In this document: in pieces, positions 36,875-46,011 of the stretch
How positions within the stretch are numbered: the first letter of the stretch is position 1
Layout: every line of letters starts with the position of its first letter
From: an uncultured Bacilli bacterium
GTDB taxonomy: Bacteria; Bacillota_I; Bacilli_A; RF39; UBA660
Assembly: GCA_947632345.1 (NCBI GenBank)
Contig: CANROW010000007.1
Coordinates: 1 to 53,912, forward strand
Reading direction: 5' to 3'
Length of the DNA: 53,912 bases
Made by a program: the position numbers and the translations under genes
Notes under the pieces: generated by a model
Databases searched by the model: none
Seen by the model: the letters and a program-made list of their open reading frames with translations, nothing else
Told to the model about the DNA's origin: nothing

Positions 36875-38620
36875 ATGATAAAGAAAATGTTAAAATCAGT
36901 AAGAGAATATAAAAAAGCAACATTGTTGACACCTTTTTATGTCAGTTTAGAAGTTGTTTTAGAAGTTTTAATACCAATACTAATGTCTGTCATAATTGAT
37001 AGTGGAATCGAAAAAAAAGATTTATCCGTCGTCTTTATGATTGGAGGTATTTTAGTCGTTGCAGCCATTTTATCGCTAATTTTTGGAGCTTTATCAGGTA
37101 AAAATGCGGCGGTGGCTTCGAGTGGATTTGCTAAAAATTTACGTCACGATATGTACTATAAGATTCAAGATTTCTCCTTTTCAAATATCGAACGCTTTTC
37201 AACATCTAGTCTAGTCACACGGCTTACGACTGATGTCAATAATGTCCAGATGACTTATCAAATGGTGACTAGAATTGCGGTGCGGGCACCAATGATGTTT
37301 TTATTTTCATTGATAATGGTTGGGACGATAAGTTGGAAATTAGCAATTATTTTTGCAGTCATTGCGCCTTTTTTAGGATTTGTTTTAATCTTTATTGCCA
37401 ATCGTGCTCATCCACTATTTGAAGGGGTATTTGATACTTATGACGAGCTAAATAACAGCGTTCAAGAAAATGTTAGGGGTATTAGAGTCGTTAAGGCCTA
37501 TGTGCAAGAAGACTACGAAATTGCCAAGTTCAATCAAACATCTGATAAAATTCATGATGATTTTTTAAAAGCTGAAAAGATAGTGGCGTTTAACAATCCT
37601 GTCATGCGTTTATGCATTTATACTTCAATCATTTTAGTGTCTTGGTTTGGAGCTCATTTCATCGTCAATGGATCCTTGACTAGTGGTCAATTAACTAGTG
37701 TCATCACTTATGCTGGTCAAATCCTCAACAGTTTGATGATGTTTTCGATGATTTATGTCATGTGTATTATTTCTTTACCATCAATGCATCGAATTGTCGA
37801 AGTATTGAATGAAGTACCAGATATCCGCAATCATAAAAAAGTAGTGCGTGATGTCAAAGATGGCTCTATTTCTTTCCAAAATGTCAATTTCTCTTATGTC
37901 AATGATGAAAATAAGTTGAGCTTAAAAAATATTAATATCGATATCAAATCTGGTGAAGTAATTGGTATAATCGGTGGTATTGGATCCAGCAAGAGTACGC
38001 TTGTCAATCTCATTCCGCGTCTTTATGATGTGTTGAGTGGTAGCGTTATGGTCGGTGGTGTCGATGTTCGCGATTATGAATTAAAAGCTTTGAGAGATAG
38101 CGTGGCCGTCGTTCTTCAAAAAAATGTCTTGTTCAGTGGCACCATTGCTGACAATTTGCGTTGGGGTAATAAAGAAGCCACTTTAGAAGACATAAAACAC
38201 GTTTGCGATATCGCTTGTTGTAATGAGTTCATCAATAAATTTCCCGATGGTTATGATACCTATATTGACCAAGGAGGAACCAATGTCAGTGGTGGTCAGA
38301 AACAGCGTCTATGTATTGCGCGAGCTCTTTTGAAGAAGCCAAAAATTCTCATCTTAGACGATTCGACAAGCGCGGTCGATACGAAAACAGATGCTTTAAT
38401 TAGAAAGGCTTTTCGTGACTATATACCAACTGTCACTAAGATCATTATTGCGCAACGAATTGCTAGCGTTGAAGATTGTGATCGTGTCATCGTCATGGAT
38501 AATGGTGAGATTGATGCTTTTGATACGCCAAAAAAATTATTAAAAAATAATAAAATCTATCAAGAAGTATATTATTCTCAAGTTAAAGGAAGTGATTCTG
38601 ATGAGCAAAAAGAAGATTAA
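36875..38620 (+). CDS. ABC exporter subunit with degenerate nucleotide site
   Basis: 581 residues; ATG after AAGGTGATGCT. Six-helix transmembrane domain (1-320) fused to an ATPase domain (330-575). Walker A is GGIGSSKST at 367-375, with Ser372 where Gly is usual; Walker B ends LDDST with Asp496 in place of the catalytic Glu; the signature NVSGGQKQR is intact. This fits the non-catalytic site of heterodimeric exporters, paired with the next gene, which overlaps by 20 bases. Exports lipids, peptides or drugs; substrate unknown. Confidence 0.9.
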   Translation: MIKKMLKSVREYKKATLLTPFYVSLEVVLEVLIPILMSVIIDSGIEKKDLSVVFMIGGILVVAAILSLIFGALSGKNAAVASSGFAKNLRHDMYYKIQDFSFSNIERFSTSSLVTRLTTDVNNVQMTYQMVTRIAVRAPMMFLFSLIMVGTISWKLAIIFAVIAPFLGFVLIFIANRAHPLFEGVFDTYDELNNSVQENVRGIRVVKAYVQEDYEIAKFNQTSDKIHDDFLKAEKIVAFNNPVMRLCIYTSIILVSWFGAHFIVNGSLTSGQLTSVITYAGQILNSLMMFSMIYVMCIISLPSMHRIVEVLNEVPDIRNHKKVVRDVKDGSISFQNVNFSYVNDENKLSLKNINIDIKSGEVIGIIGGIGSSKSTLVNLIPRLYDVLSGSVMVGGVDVRDYELKALRDSVAVVLQKNVLFSGTIADNLRWGNKEATLEDIKHVCDIACCNEFINKFPDGYDTYIDQGGTNVSGGQKQRLCIARALLKKPKILILDDSTSAVDTKTDALIRKAFRDYIPTVTKIIIAQRIASVEDCDRVIVMDNGEIDAFDTPKKLLKNNKIYQEVYYSQVKGSDSDEQKED

Positions 38621-40457
38621 TAAAAATGTTTTACTGCGCGTGTTTAAATACATTACTGCCAATTTTAAATTTGAATTAATTCTCATCGTCATCAGCATTA
38701 TTGTGAGCTCCGTCTGTCACGTCTACGGGCAATTATTTTTACAAAGATTAATAGATGATTATATAACGCCTTTAGTTGGCGAAGTTAATCCCGTTTATAA
38801 GCCCCTTGCTAAGGCCATCCTCTTCATGGCTGGTGTTTATCTAATCGGGGTCATTTTTACTTATCTCTATAGTCGTGTCATCGTCGTCGTAAGTCAAGGT
38901 GTTTTGAAAATCATTCGTGATGACATGTTCAGTCATATGGAGACTTTACCAATTAAATTCTTTGATGATAATAGCCATGGTGACATCATGAGTTATTATA
39001 TTAACGATACTGATACTTTGCGAGAAATGATTTCACAAACGATTCCCAATGCGGTTTCCAGCACGATTATCATCATTGCCGTCTTCGTCTCAATGCTCAC
39101 TTTAAATGTCTTTTTGACGATAACTATTATCATTGGTGTGTTGTTGATGCTTCGCGTCGCGCGAGTAGTAGGGTCTAAGGCCTCAAAATACTTCGTCTTA
39201 CGCCAAAAGTCAGTAGCGAAAGTCAATGGTTATATCGAAGAGATGATTGATGGTCAAAAAGTCATTAAAGTATTTACCCATGAAGCTGAAGCCAAAAAAG
39301 ATTTTGATCGTTTGAATGAGGAATTGTTTGAAAACACTAAAAACGCTAATACTTTTGCTAATATCATGATGCCTATCATGGGAAATATTGGGTATCTTTT
39401 ATATGTCGTAATTGCCATTGTCGGAAGCTTAATAGCTATTAAAACGAATACTTTGTCGATTGGTGCGATTGCGTCGTTCCTCTTATTGACTCGTAATTTT
39501 ACAATGCAAGTCAATCAGTTATCACAACAGTTTAATTCGGTAGCTTTAGCTATGGCTGGAGCTGGTCGTATTTTTGCTCTAATTGACCAAAAGAGTGAAG
39601 AAAATGATGGTAAGATAACACTTGTTCACGTTCGTAAAAATGAAGATGGCAAGATGATTGAATCCAATACATATACTGGAATATGGGCTTGGAAAGATCC
39701 CGTGAATAACACGTTGACCGAATTAAAGGGTGATGTCAGATTAATCGATGTCGATTTTTCTTACGTCGAAGGAAAACAAGTTCTCAAGGATATCAATTTA
39801 TATGCTAAACCAGGTGAAAAAATTGCTTTTGTTGGCGCTACCGGAGCTGGTAAGACGACGATAACTAATCTCATTAATCGCTTTTATGACATTGATGAGG
39901 GAACTATTTTATATGATGGGATTGATATCAAAAAGATTAATAAGAATGATTTGCGGAAGTCTTTAGGTATGGTTTTACAAGAAGCCAATCTCTTCACCGG
40001 TACCATTATGGAAAATATCCGCTATGGTCGAAGTAATGCTACTGATGATGAATGCATTGAAGCTGCCGTTTTAGCTAATGCCGATCGTTTTATCAGAATG
40101 TTACCAAATGGCTATGATACGATCATCACTGGCAATGGTTCAAATCTTTCACAAGGACAACGCCAATTACTTGCCATTGCGCGTTGTGCTGTCAGTAATC
40201 CACCCGTTATGATCTTGGATGAAGCAACTTCAAGTATCGATACTCGAACTGAAAAAATAGTTCAAGATGGTATGGATAAATTGATGGAAGGAAGAACTGT
40301 TTTCGTCATTGCCCATCGCTTATCAACGGTTCGCAATGCTAAGGCCATTATGGTTCTAGAAAATGGAGTCATAATTGAACGTGGTGATCACGACAAATTA
40401 ATTAGTGAAAAAGGAAAATATTATCAGTTATATACTGGTGCTTTTGAATTGGAATAG
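38601..40457 (+). CDS. ABC exporter subunit, partner of the upstream gene
   Basis: 618 residues from ATG 38601, with GGAAGTG upstream inside the preceding gene. Membrane domain 1-330, then an ATPase domain whose Walker A GATGAGKTT (412-420) and catalytic Glu541 in LDEATS are canonical; the signature is NLSQGQRQL. A 40-residue insert between the two domains (near 335-375: GKITLVHVRKNEDG) is usual in this YheH/YfiC-like branch. Forms the active half of the heterodimer. SD and overlap indicate coupled translation. Confidence 0.92.
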   Translation: MSKKKINKNVLLRVFKYITANFKFELILIVISIIVSSVCHVYGQLFLQRLIDDYITPLVGEVNPVYKPLAKAILFMAGVYLIGVIFTYLYSRVIVVVSQGVLKIIRDDMFSHMETLPIKFFDDNSHGDIMSYYINDTDTLREMISQTIPNAVSSTIIIIAVFVSMLTLNVFLTITIIIGVLLMLRVARVVGSKASKYFVLRQKSVAKVNGYIEEMIDGQKVIKVFTHEAEAKKDFDRLNEELFENTKNANTFANIMMPIMGNIGYLLYVVIAIVGSLIAIKTNTLSIGAIASFLLLTRNFTMQVNQLSQQFNSVALAMAGAGRIFALIDQKSEENDGKITLVHVRKNEDGKMIESNTYTGIWAWKDPVNNTLTELKGDVRLIDVDFSYVEGKQVLKDINLYAKPGEKIAFVGATGAGKTTITNLINRFYDIDEGTILYDGIDIKKINKNDLRKSLGMVLQEANLFTGTIMENIRYGRSNATDDECIEAAVLANADRFIRMLPNGYDTIITGNGSNLSQGQRQLLAIARCAVSNPPVMILDEATSSIDTRTEKIVQDGMDKLMEGRTVFVIAHRLSTVRNAKAIMVLENGVIIERGDHDKLISEKGKYYQLYTGAFELE

Positions 40458-40471
40458 GAGGAAAGATAACT

Positions 40472-40870
40472 ATGACTGATTTAACAAATATGGCCAAAGA
40501 GACGTTAAAAGACGTCAAAGGTTTTATGAAAGCCAATAATTATGAAGTTATTAAAGTCGAAGAAAATTATTGTGAATTAGAGGGAAAAATAACGGAGACT
40601 AGTCTCAATCCTTATGGCATAGCTCACGGTGGCTTTATCTTTGGTCTTGCTGATACCGCAGCTGGAATTGCGTGTCGAACGACTGGAAGAAAAGCCGTTA
40701 CAACCAGTTCAACTATCGATTATTTAAAAAGTGGAAAAGGCGACCATCTCAAAGCAGTTGCTAAATGCTTGAAAGATGGTAAGAACTTAGCTTTTTATGA
40801 AGTAGATGTCTATGATAGCACCGATACGTTAATAGCTAAGAGTAATATTAATTACTTCTATTTAGAGTAG
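40472..40870 (+). CDS. PaaI-type hotdog thioesterase
   Basis: 132 residues, ATG after AGGAGGAAAG, 14 bases after the ABC gene. Hotdog fold with NPYGIAHGGFIFGLADTAAG (residues 47-66), where His and the Asp of the following helix match the PaaI active site, and TTSSTIDYLKSGKG. Hydrolyses acyl- or aryl-CoA or ACP thioesters. It lies a few genes ahead of the acyl ligase/PlsC cassette but is in a separate unit. Confidence 0.85.
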   Translation: MTDLTNMAKETLKDVKGFMKANNYEVIKVEENYCELEGKITETSLNPYGIAHGGFIFGLADTAAGIACRTTGRKAVTTSSTIDYLKSGKGDHLKAVAKCLKDGKNLAFYEVDVYDSTDTLIAKSNINYFYLE

Positions 40871-40953
40871 TAGTGAAAACACTGTTCTTTTTTTACACTA
40901 AAATATGATGTTATTCTACTTTTTAAAGTGTTATAATTAAATTGGTGATGATT

Positions 40954-41487
40954 GTGAAACATACAAAGCAAAATAAAGAACACGATGATCAACTTTTGTT
41001 TGAAACCAAAACGGTTATTGATGAAAAAGAATTTAAAAAATTTCAAAAATTTTATTTAAATAAATTTAAGAGTAGTTTATTACCTAAATTGATAATCATA
41101 TTCTTAGCTATTTTGTCATTAATCTTAGCTATTATTAGACGCAGTCCTAGTGCAATTGTGTTAATCATAGCATTTATGATTTTATATCCAACACTATTGA
41201 CGATAACGCTCAACGTCCAAATAAAAAAAATTTATCAGTCAAATATGCGCATTAATATGTTGGAAGAGACTCTTTCTTTTTATGAAGATCATTTTATCAG
41301 TCAGTCAAAATATACACATTACGAGACTAAATATAGTGATATATATAAATTATGTGAGACAAAGGACAATTTTTATATTTTTTTAAGCGATAATCAATCA
41401 TTTATTCTCATCAAAAAAAATATAGATAATCTTGAAAAATTTACTTCTTTTATAAAGCAAAAAGGCCCTTATAAAAAATATAGATAG
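40954..41487 (+). CDS. Membrane protein with YcxB-like domain
   Basis: 177 residues from GTG 40954, after GGTGATGATT; a TTG at 40942 is in frame but sits in the binding site. A TATAAT box at 40931-40936 precedes it. Two membrane helices near 48-68 and 72-92 (LIIIFLAILSLILAIIR, AIVLIIAFMILYPTLL), then a C-terminal beta domain of the YcxB-like type (LEETLSFYEDHFI, YSDIYKLCETKDNFYIFLSD). Function unknown. Confidence 0.65.
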   Translation: MKHTKQNKEHDDQLLFETKTVIDEKEFKKFQKFYLNKFKSSLLPKLIIIFLAILSLILAIIRRSPSAIVLIIAFMILYPTLLTITLNVQIKKIYQSNMRINMLEETLSFYEDHFISQSKYTHYETKYSDIYKLCETKDNFYIFLSDNQSFILIKKNIDNLEKFTSFIKQKGPYKKYR

Positions 41488-41497
41488 GAATGATGAT

Positions 41498-42181
41498 ATG
41501 AAATATTGTACATATAAGATGAAATTAGTTTCTTTAAACGTTCTAGCTGTAGTTCTTATTTTAGTGATGATGCTTATCACTTTTCTGATCCGAGGAGATT
41601 TAGCTTTTATTGACGATTGTAGTTGGAGTTGGTTCATTTTCTTTATGATTTGGTTTGTTCTTCACGAACTTCTCCACGGTGTCGGCTTTTTAATCTTAGG
41701 TAAAGTTAGTCCCAAAAACGTCGTCTTTGGTGCCGAATTAGAAAAAGGTATTTTTTACTGTATGTGCAAAGAAAAAATATCTAAACTAAATATCTTAATC
41801 GCCTTGGTTTTTCCTCTGTTTTTCATTGGAATTTTGACGTATGTGATCAGCTTAGTGACTAATAATAGTCTATTACTCTTTTTGTCACTCATAAATATTG
41901 GAGGATCAATTGGCGATATTGTGATGACTTATGACATTCTAAGAATGCCAAATGATATCATGTATCTAGATCTGGATGACACTACTAGTTTTACGATTGT
42001 CAGTCAAAGCGATTTGCATAAGAAAAAATATTTTGGAATAAAATTATATAAACATGGCACTTATGATGAAACGATTAAAGCGCGCGATTATACTAAATTA
42101 AAGATAAGTAAAGGCTCAATTTGGATTTTTATCATCTTTGTCCTAGCGGTCTTAATTTGGCTAATTGATTTATTCTTTTGA
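41498..42181 (+). CDS. DUF3267 putative membrane zincin
   Basis: 227 residues; ATG after AGGAATGAT, 10 bases downstream of the previous gene. Multi-spanning protein with HELLH (His56, Glu57, His60), the zinc motif seen in DUF3267, at the start of a membrane helix. A region with MYLDLDDTTSFTIVSQ follows, then a C-terminal helix. The family is presumed to be membrane metalloproteases but most members are untested. Confidence 0.8.
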   Translation: MKYCTYKMKLVSLNVLAVVLILVMMLITFLIRGDLAFIDDCSWSWFIFFMIWFVLHELLHGVGFLILGKVSPKNVVFGAELEKGIFYCMCKEKISKLNILIALVFPLFFIGILTYVISLVTNNSLLLFLSLINIGGSIGDIVMTYDILRMPNDIMYLDLDDTTSFTIVSQSDLHKKKYFGIKLYKHGTYDETIKARDYTKLKISKGSIWIFIIFVLAVLIWLIDLFF

Positions 42182-42190
42182 TAGAAATTA

Positions 42191-42219
42191 TTGTTATTAT
42201 TTAAATAATTAGTTATAAT
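42191..42219 (+). promoter_or_regulatory. Promoter of the lipid-synthesis cassette
   Basis: TTGTTA at 42191-42196 and TATAAT at 42214-42219 with a 17-base spacer, 23 bases ahead of the first plsC start. Confidence 0.65.
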
Positions 42220-42242
42220 TAAAATAAACTAGGAGGGAAAAG

Positions 42243-42821
42243 ATGGATGTATGGTTTTATCGTCTAGTAAGGCCTTTAGTAAAAGCTTTTTTCTATGTTG
42301 TCTATCGACCAATAGTCATTGGAAAAGAAAACATTCCTAAAGAGAAGAGAGTTGTTTTAGCGGGAAATCATTCCAATAATATGGATTGCATTTTTCTAAT
42401 CGCAACCAATAAGCGCACTGTGCACTTTTTAGCGAAAGATGAGCTTTTAAAGTCAAAATTTGGCTTCATTTTTAAAGCGATGGGTATCATTCCGGTCAAT
42501 CGTCGAGAAAAGGATCATACTGCTTTACCTATGGCTATAAAAGAATTGAATAAGGATCACGTCATTGGCATCTTTCCAGAAGGAACCTTTAATGACACTG
42601 ATGACGTCATTAGACCTTTTAAAATAGGGGCTGTTAAGATGGCTCACGACACGGGAAGTGCCATTGTTCCTTTCGCGATTACGGGCAAGTATCGTCCCTT
42701 TCGCGAAAGGATGAAAATAATTTACGATAAGCCCTATGAGATGACGTGTGAAACTTTAGATTTAGAAAATGAAAAACTGATGAATAAAGTTAGATATTTA
42801 TTAACGAAAAGAGGTAATTAG
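42243..42821 (+). CDS. plsC: 1-acyl-glycerol-3-phosphate acyltransferase, first copy
   Basis: 192 residues; ATG after TAGGAGGGAA. PlsC block I NHSNNMD gives the catalytic His43 and Asp48; block III FPEGTFND lies near residue 114; block IV (AIVPFAITGKYRPF) near 143. A weak N-terminal membrane segment. Transfers an acyl group to the sn-2 position of lysophosphatidate at the membrane. Directly followed by an acyl ligase gene and a second plsC. Confidence 0.9.
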   Translation: MDVWFYRLVRPLVKAFFYVVYRPIVIGKENIPKEKRVVLAGNHSNNMDCIFLIATNKRTVHFLAKDELLKSKFGFIFKAMGIIPVNRREKDHTALPMAIKELNKDHVIGIFPEGTFNDTDDVIRPFKIGAVKMAHDTGSAIVPFAITGKYRPFRERMKIIYDKPYEMTCETLDLENEKLMNKVRYLLTKRGN

Positions 42822-44573
42822 ATGGATATTATTAATAAGATCAAACAATTAAAAAAACCAAAAGCACCATGGAAGAAGTACTACACCAAGGAGCAGATGA
42901 AAATAGAGGCACCAGAAGAGTCAATATATAGTTATTTTGAAAAATGCGCTAGTCAATATTTAGACAAACCAGCCTATGATTATTTTGGAACGGTTGTGAG
43001 TTACAAACAATTTATCAATGATATTGACAAGTGTGCAAGAGCGTTCCGTTCACAAGGAATTAGACCAGGTGATGTCGTAACTATTTGTATGCCTAATACG
43101 CCAGAGGCTGTTACGTGTTTTTATGCCATTAATAAAATTGGCGCTATTGCTAATATGGTTCATCCTTTATCTGGAGAACAAGAGATCAAAAATTATCTCG
43201 TATCGACTAAAAGCGTCATGTTAGTCATGATTGATATGTGCTATGAAAAAGTAAAAAATATCATCAGCGAAACAGATGTGTACAAGACGATTGTCGTTTC
43301 AGCTAAAGATTCAATGCCTTTTTTGATGAGCTTTGGATATCAGATCACGCGTGGGTATAAAGTTGAAAAACCAAAAGCTAATGCCGAGTACATCTATTGG
43401 AAAGAATTTATTAAAACGAGTAAGAATTATAATGGAAAACATTATTTAAAGACCTCTAAAGATCAACCTGCAGTCATTTTACACAGTGGTGGAACGACTG
43501 GAAATCCTAAAGGAATTCTCTTGAAAAATGGTAATTTTACTGCTTTAGTTGAACAAGCCCGGGTTGTTTTTCGCGATGTTCAATATGGTGATTCCGTTCT
43601 TGCAATTATGCCAATCTTTCACGGCTTTGGTCTTGGTGTTAGCACCTATGGACCTAACTGTTTGGGATGTAAACTAATCCTTTTACCACAGTTTGATTCA
43701 AGGAGTTTTGGAAAATTGTTACAAAAAAATCATCCCAATATTCTATTTGGTGTCCCAACCCTTTATGAAGCTTTATTAAAAGTTGATAATCCTAACCTCG
43801 ATTTGTCTTGTATCAAGTATATGGTTTCTGGTGGGGATAGTCTCAATCTTCCGCTTGAACAAAAATTGAATGCTTTTCTAAAGCAACATGGATGTCGGAC
43901 GGAAGTAGCTCAAGGTTATGGAATGACTGAATCACTTGCAGCAACGGCAGTTTCTTTAAATGAAGGACACAAGTTGGGAAGCATTGGTATTCCTTTCCCA
44001 GGTAACTATTACAAAATTGTTAAACCCGGAACACAAGATGAAGTACCAGTTGGTGAAGATGGTGAAATATGTGTCTGTGGACCAACGGTTATGATGGGAT
44101 ATTTGGATAACGAAAAAGAGACCAATGAAGTTCTTCAAAGACATTCAGATGGTTATATTTGGCTCCATACAGGTGATATTGGATGTATGGATGAAGATGG
44201 TGCTTTCTATTATCGTCAAAGATTAAAACGGATGATCATTTCTAGTGGTTATAATGTATATCCACAACAAATCGAGAGCGTTATTGAGGAACACGAAGCT
44301 GTTTTAAAGTGTACGGTCATTGGTATACCTCATCCATATAAAGTAGAAGTTGCTAAAGCGTATATTGTATTAAAAAATGGTTATAAAAAATCACTTGGAC
44401 TTAAAAAGAGTATTAAAGATCATTGTAAAAAATATTTGGCGCAATATTCAATCCCTTATGAATTTGAATTCAGAGAAAGTCTACCTAAAACGCTATTGGG
44501 AAAAGTTGATGTAATGGCTCTTGCGCGTGAAGAACAAGAAAAAGATAAAAATAAAGATAAGAGCGAAGAATAG
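42822..44573 (+). CDS. Acyl-CoA/acyl-ACP synthetase (AMP-forming)
   Basis: 583 residues, starting at the base after the plsC stop, with AAAGAGGTAATTAG as binding site. Adenylate-forming enzyme: P-loop-like VILHSGGTTGNPKG near residue 217, motif YGMTESLAAT near 365, TGDIGCMDEDGAFYYRQRLK near 448 and the final catalytic Lys region LPKTLLGKVD near 560. Activates fatty acids with ATP to acyl-AMP and then a thioester. Placement between two PlsC genes suggests it feeds exogenous fatty acids into phospholipids. Confidence 0.88.
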   Translation: MDIINKIKQLKKPKAPWKKYYTKEQMKIEAPEESIYSYFEKCASQYLDKPAYDYFGTVVSYKQFINDIDKCARAFRSQGIRPGDVVTICMPNTPEAVTCFYAINKIGAIANMVHPLSGEQEIKNYLVSTKSVMLVMIDMCYEKVKNIISETDVYKTIVVSAKDSMPFLMSFGYQITRGYKVEKPKANAEYIYWKEFIKTSKNYNGKHYLKTSKDQPAVILHSGGTTGNPKGILLKNGNFTALVEQARVVFRDVQYGDSVLAIMPIFHGFGLGVSTYGPNCLGCKLILLPQFDSRSFGKLLQKNHPNILFGVPTLYEALLKVDNPNLDLSCIKYMVSGGDSLNLPLEQKLNAFLKQHGCRTEVAQGYGMTESLAATAVSLNEGHKLGSIGIPFPGNYYKIVKPGTQDEVPVGEDGEICVCGPTVMMGYLDNEKETNEVLQRHSDGYIWLHTGDIGCMDEDGAFYYRQRLKRMIISSGYNVYPQQIESVIEEHEAVLKCTVIGIPHPYKVEVAKAYIVLKNGYKKSLGLKKSIKDHCKKYLAQYSIPYEFEFRESLPKTLLGKVDVMALAREEQEKDKNKDKSEE

Positions 44574-44590
44574 TAGTAGGTGTTTGATGA

Positions 44591-45199
44591 ATGAACAAAA
44601 ATGATGGAAAGATAGCTTATACAATCCTGCGTGCGCTTTTAAAACCGATTTTTATGTTGTATTACCATCCCCAAATAATCAATAGAGAAATGATTCCGAA
44701 AGATGGCAATATCATCATTGCTGGCAATCACAAGCACATCATGGATCAGTGCCTAACTATTGTTGCTACGAGAAGAATGATTCATTGGATGGCCAAACGA
44801 GAATACTTTGATGATTGGAAAACACGATGGTTTTTTAAATTGACTGGTGTCATTCGCGTTGATCGTTCTATCAAAGATGAAGAAGCTAAAAAAGAAGCTA
44901 TTGACGTGTTAAATGATGGGGGAGCAATTGGACTATTCCCTGAGGGGACGCGTAATAAGACCAAAGAATTTTTATTACCTTTCAAATTCGGAGCAGTGTC
45001 AATGGCCGCCAAAACGGATGCGACCATCGTTCCTTTTGGAGTTAGTGGCGATTATAAATTTCGCAGTAAAAATTTATGCATTGTATATGGGCAACCTTTT
45101 AAAGTAGGAGATATGTCTTTAGAAGAAGCTAATGATAAATTGGCAAAAGAAGTAGGACAATTAATGAAAAAAGGTCAAGCCAAAAATAAGAAAGTGTAA
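44591..45199 (+). CDS. 1-acyl-glycerol-3-phosphate acyltransferase, second copy
   Basis: 202 residues; ATG 44591 with AGGTG upstream, 17 bases after the ligase. Catalytic NHKHIMD (His47, Asp52), FPEGTRN near 117 and TIVPFGVSGDYKF near 148. Clearly paralogous to the PlsC two genes upstream but diverged. One may act as the sn-1 acyltransferase if PlsY is missing. Terminator follows immediately. Confidence 0.9.
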   Translation: MNKNDGKIAYTILRALLKPIFMLYYHPQIINREMIPKDGNIIIAGNHKHIMDQCLTIVATRRMIHWMAKREYFDDWKTRWFFKLTGVIRVDRSIKDEEAKKEAIDVLNDGGAIGLFPEGTRNKTKEFLLPFKFGAVSMAAKTDATIVPFGVSGDYKFRSKNLCIVYGQPFKVGDMSLEEANDKLAKEVGQLMKKGQAKNKKV

Positions 45200-45222
45200 A
45201 ATGAAAATTTTTACACTTTTTA
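45191..45222 (+). terminator. Rho-independent terminator of the lipid cassette
   Basis: AAAGTGTAAA/TTTACACTTT stem around an 9-base AT loop, then TTTTAT. It spans the plsC stop codon. Confidence 0.75.
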
Positions 45223-45224
45223 TA

Positions 45225-45254
45225 TTGACAAGTGTAATACAATACGCATATAAT
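45225..45254 (+). promoter_or_regulatory. Strong promoter of the Nudix regulator gene
   Basis: Consensus TTGACA (45225-45230) and TATAAT (45249-45254) with an 18-base spacer. The spacer contains the small palindrome TGTAATACA, whose half sites recur in the operator-like palindrome at 45984-46000. Confidence 0.75.
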
Positions 45255-45281
45255 ATAATTGTCAAGGGAAGAGGTGGTTCA

Positions 45282-45956
45282 ATGGAAGTAAATAATCCGT
45301 TATATAAAAATCAAGGTATTCATGTCGTAAGTTCTATCTTTACGATTGATCGAGGCATTTGTAAAGTTCTTCTCATCCAACGAAGCAATGAACCTTTTAA
45401 AGGAAAGTGGGCTTTAGTTGGCGGAGCTTTATACAACAATGAGGAATTGGAGGAAGGAATGCTTCGAGAAATCAAAGAGAAGACAAATATTACTAATGTG
45501 CAATTGATACCATCGAAAAACTATAGTAAGATTGATCGTTCGCCTCTAATGCGAATGTTAGCCGTTTCCTATATTGGGGTTATGGATATCAAAAAGGCGA
45601 ATCTGGTCACCAGTACACTGAAAACGCAAAATGCGGCGTGGTTTCCTATCACTGATATTCCAGATCTAGCATATGACCACAATGCGATTCTTACTGATGC
45701 AATCGAGCTCTTAAAGACTAAAATAGTCGCTACTGATATTTTGAAAAGTCTCTATCCCGATGGTTTTACATTACCGGAGATTCAAATGGTTTATGAAGCT
45801 ATCTTAGACAAAACTTTTGATCGACGCAATTTCCGTAAGAAGTTCTTGAGTTTAGGACTTATTGAAGATACTAAAAAGACAGCTCGGTTTGGTGGTAATA
45901 AACCAGCTAAGTTATATCGTTTTAAGAAAAATATTGAAAATAAAAATGTATTTTAA
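45282..45956 (+). CDS. NrtR-like Nudix transcription regulator
   Basis: 224 residues from ATG 45282, 5 bases after GAGGTGG; an ATG at 45201 is in frame but lies upstream of the consensus promoter. Nudix domain at residues 1-150 with box G48-x5-E54-x7-R62-E63-x2-E66, where the last Glu of the box is Lys67, so hydrolysis may be lost. A winged-helix domain follows (160-224: LPEIQMVYEAIL, NFRKKFLSLGLIEDT, KPAKLYRFK). This is the NrtR layout, ADP-ribose-responsive repressors of NAD genes. Confidence 0.82.
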   Translation: MEVNNPLYKNQGIHVVSSIFTIDRGICKVLLIQRSNEPFKGKWALVGGALYNNEELEEGMLREIKEKTNITNVQLIPSKNYSKIDRSPLMRMLAVSYIGVMDIKKANLVTSTLKTQNAAWFPITDIPDLAYDHNAILTDAIELLKTKIVATDILKSLYPDGFTLPEIQMVYEAILDKTFDRRNFRKKFLSLGLIEDTKKTARFGGNKPAKLYRFKKNIENKNVF

Positions 45957-45972
45957 ATAAATACATTTTAAA
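45943..45972 (+). terminator. Hairpin terminator after the Nudix gene
   Basis: Perfect 11-bp stem AAAATGTATTT/AAATACATTTT around TAAAT; the stop codon is in the loop. The T run is short. Confidence 0.55.
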
Positions 45973-45978
45973 AAAGAA

Positions 45979-46000
45979 TATAATGTGTAAAATATACACA
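45979..46000 (+). promoter_or_regulatory. -10 box with overlapping operator-like palindrome
   Basis: TATAAT (45979-45984) runs straight into TGTGTA-AAATA-TACACA (45984-46000), a perfect 6-5-6 inverted repeat at the expected transcription start. No clear -35 is seen. A repressor bound here would block the following three genes. Confidence 0.55.
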
Positions 46001-46011
46001 AGGAGGAAGTT

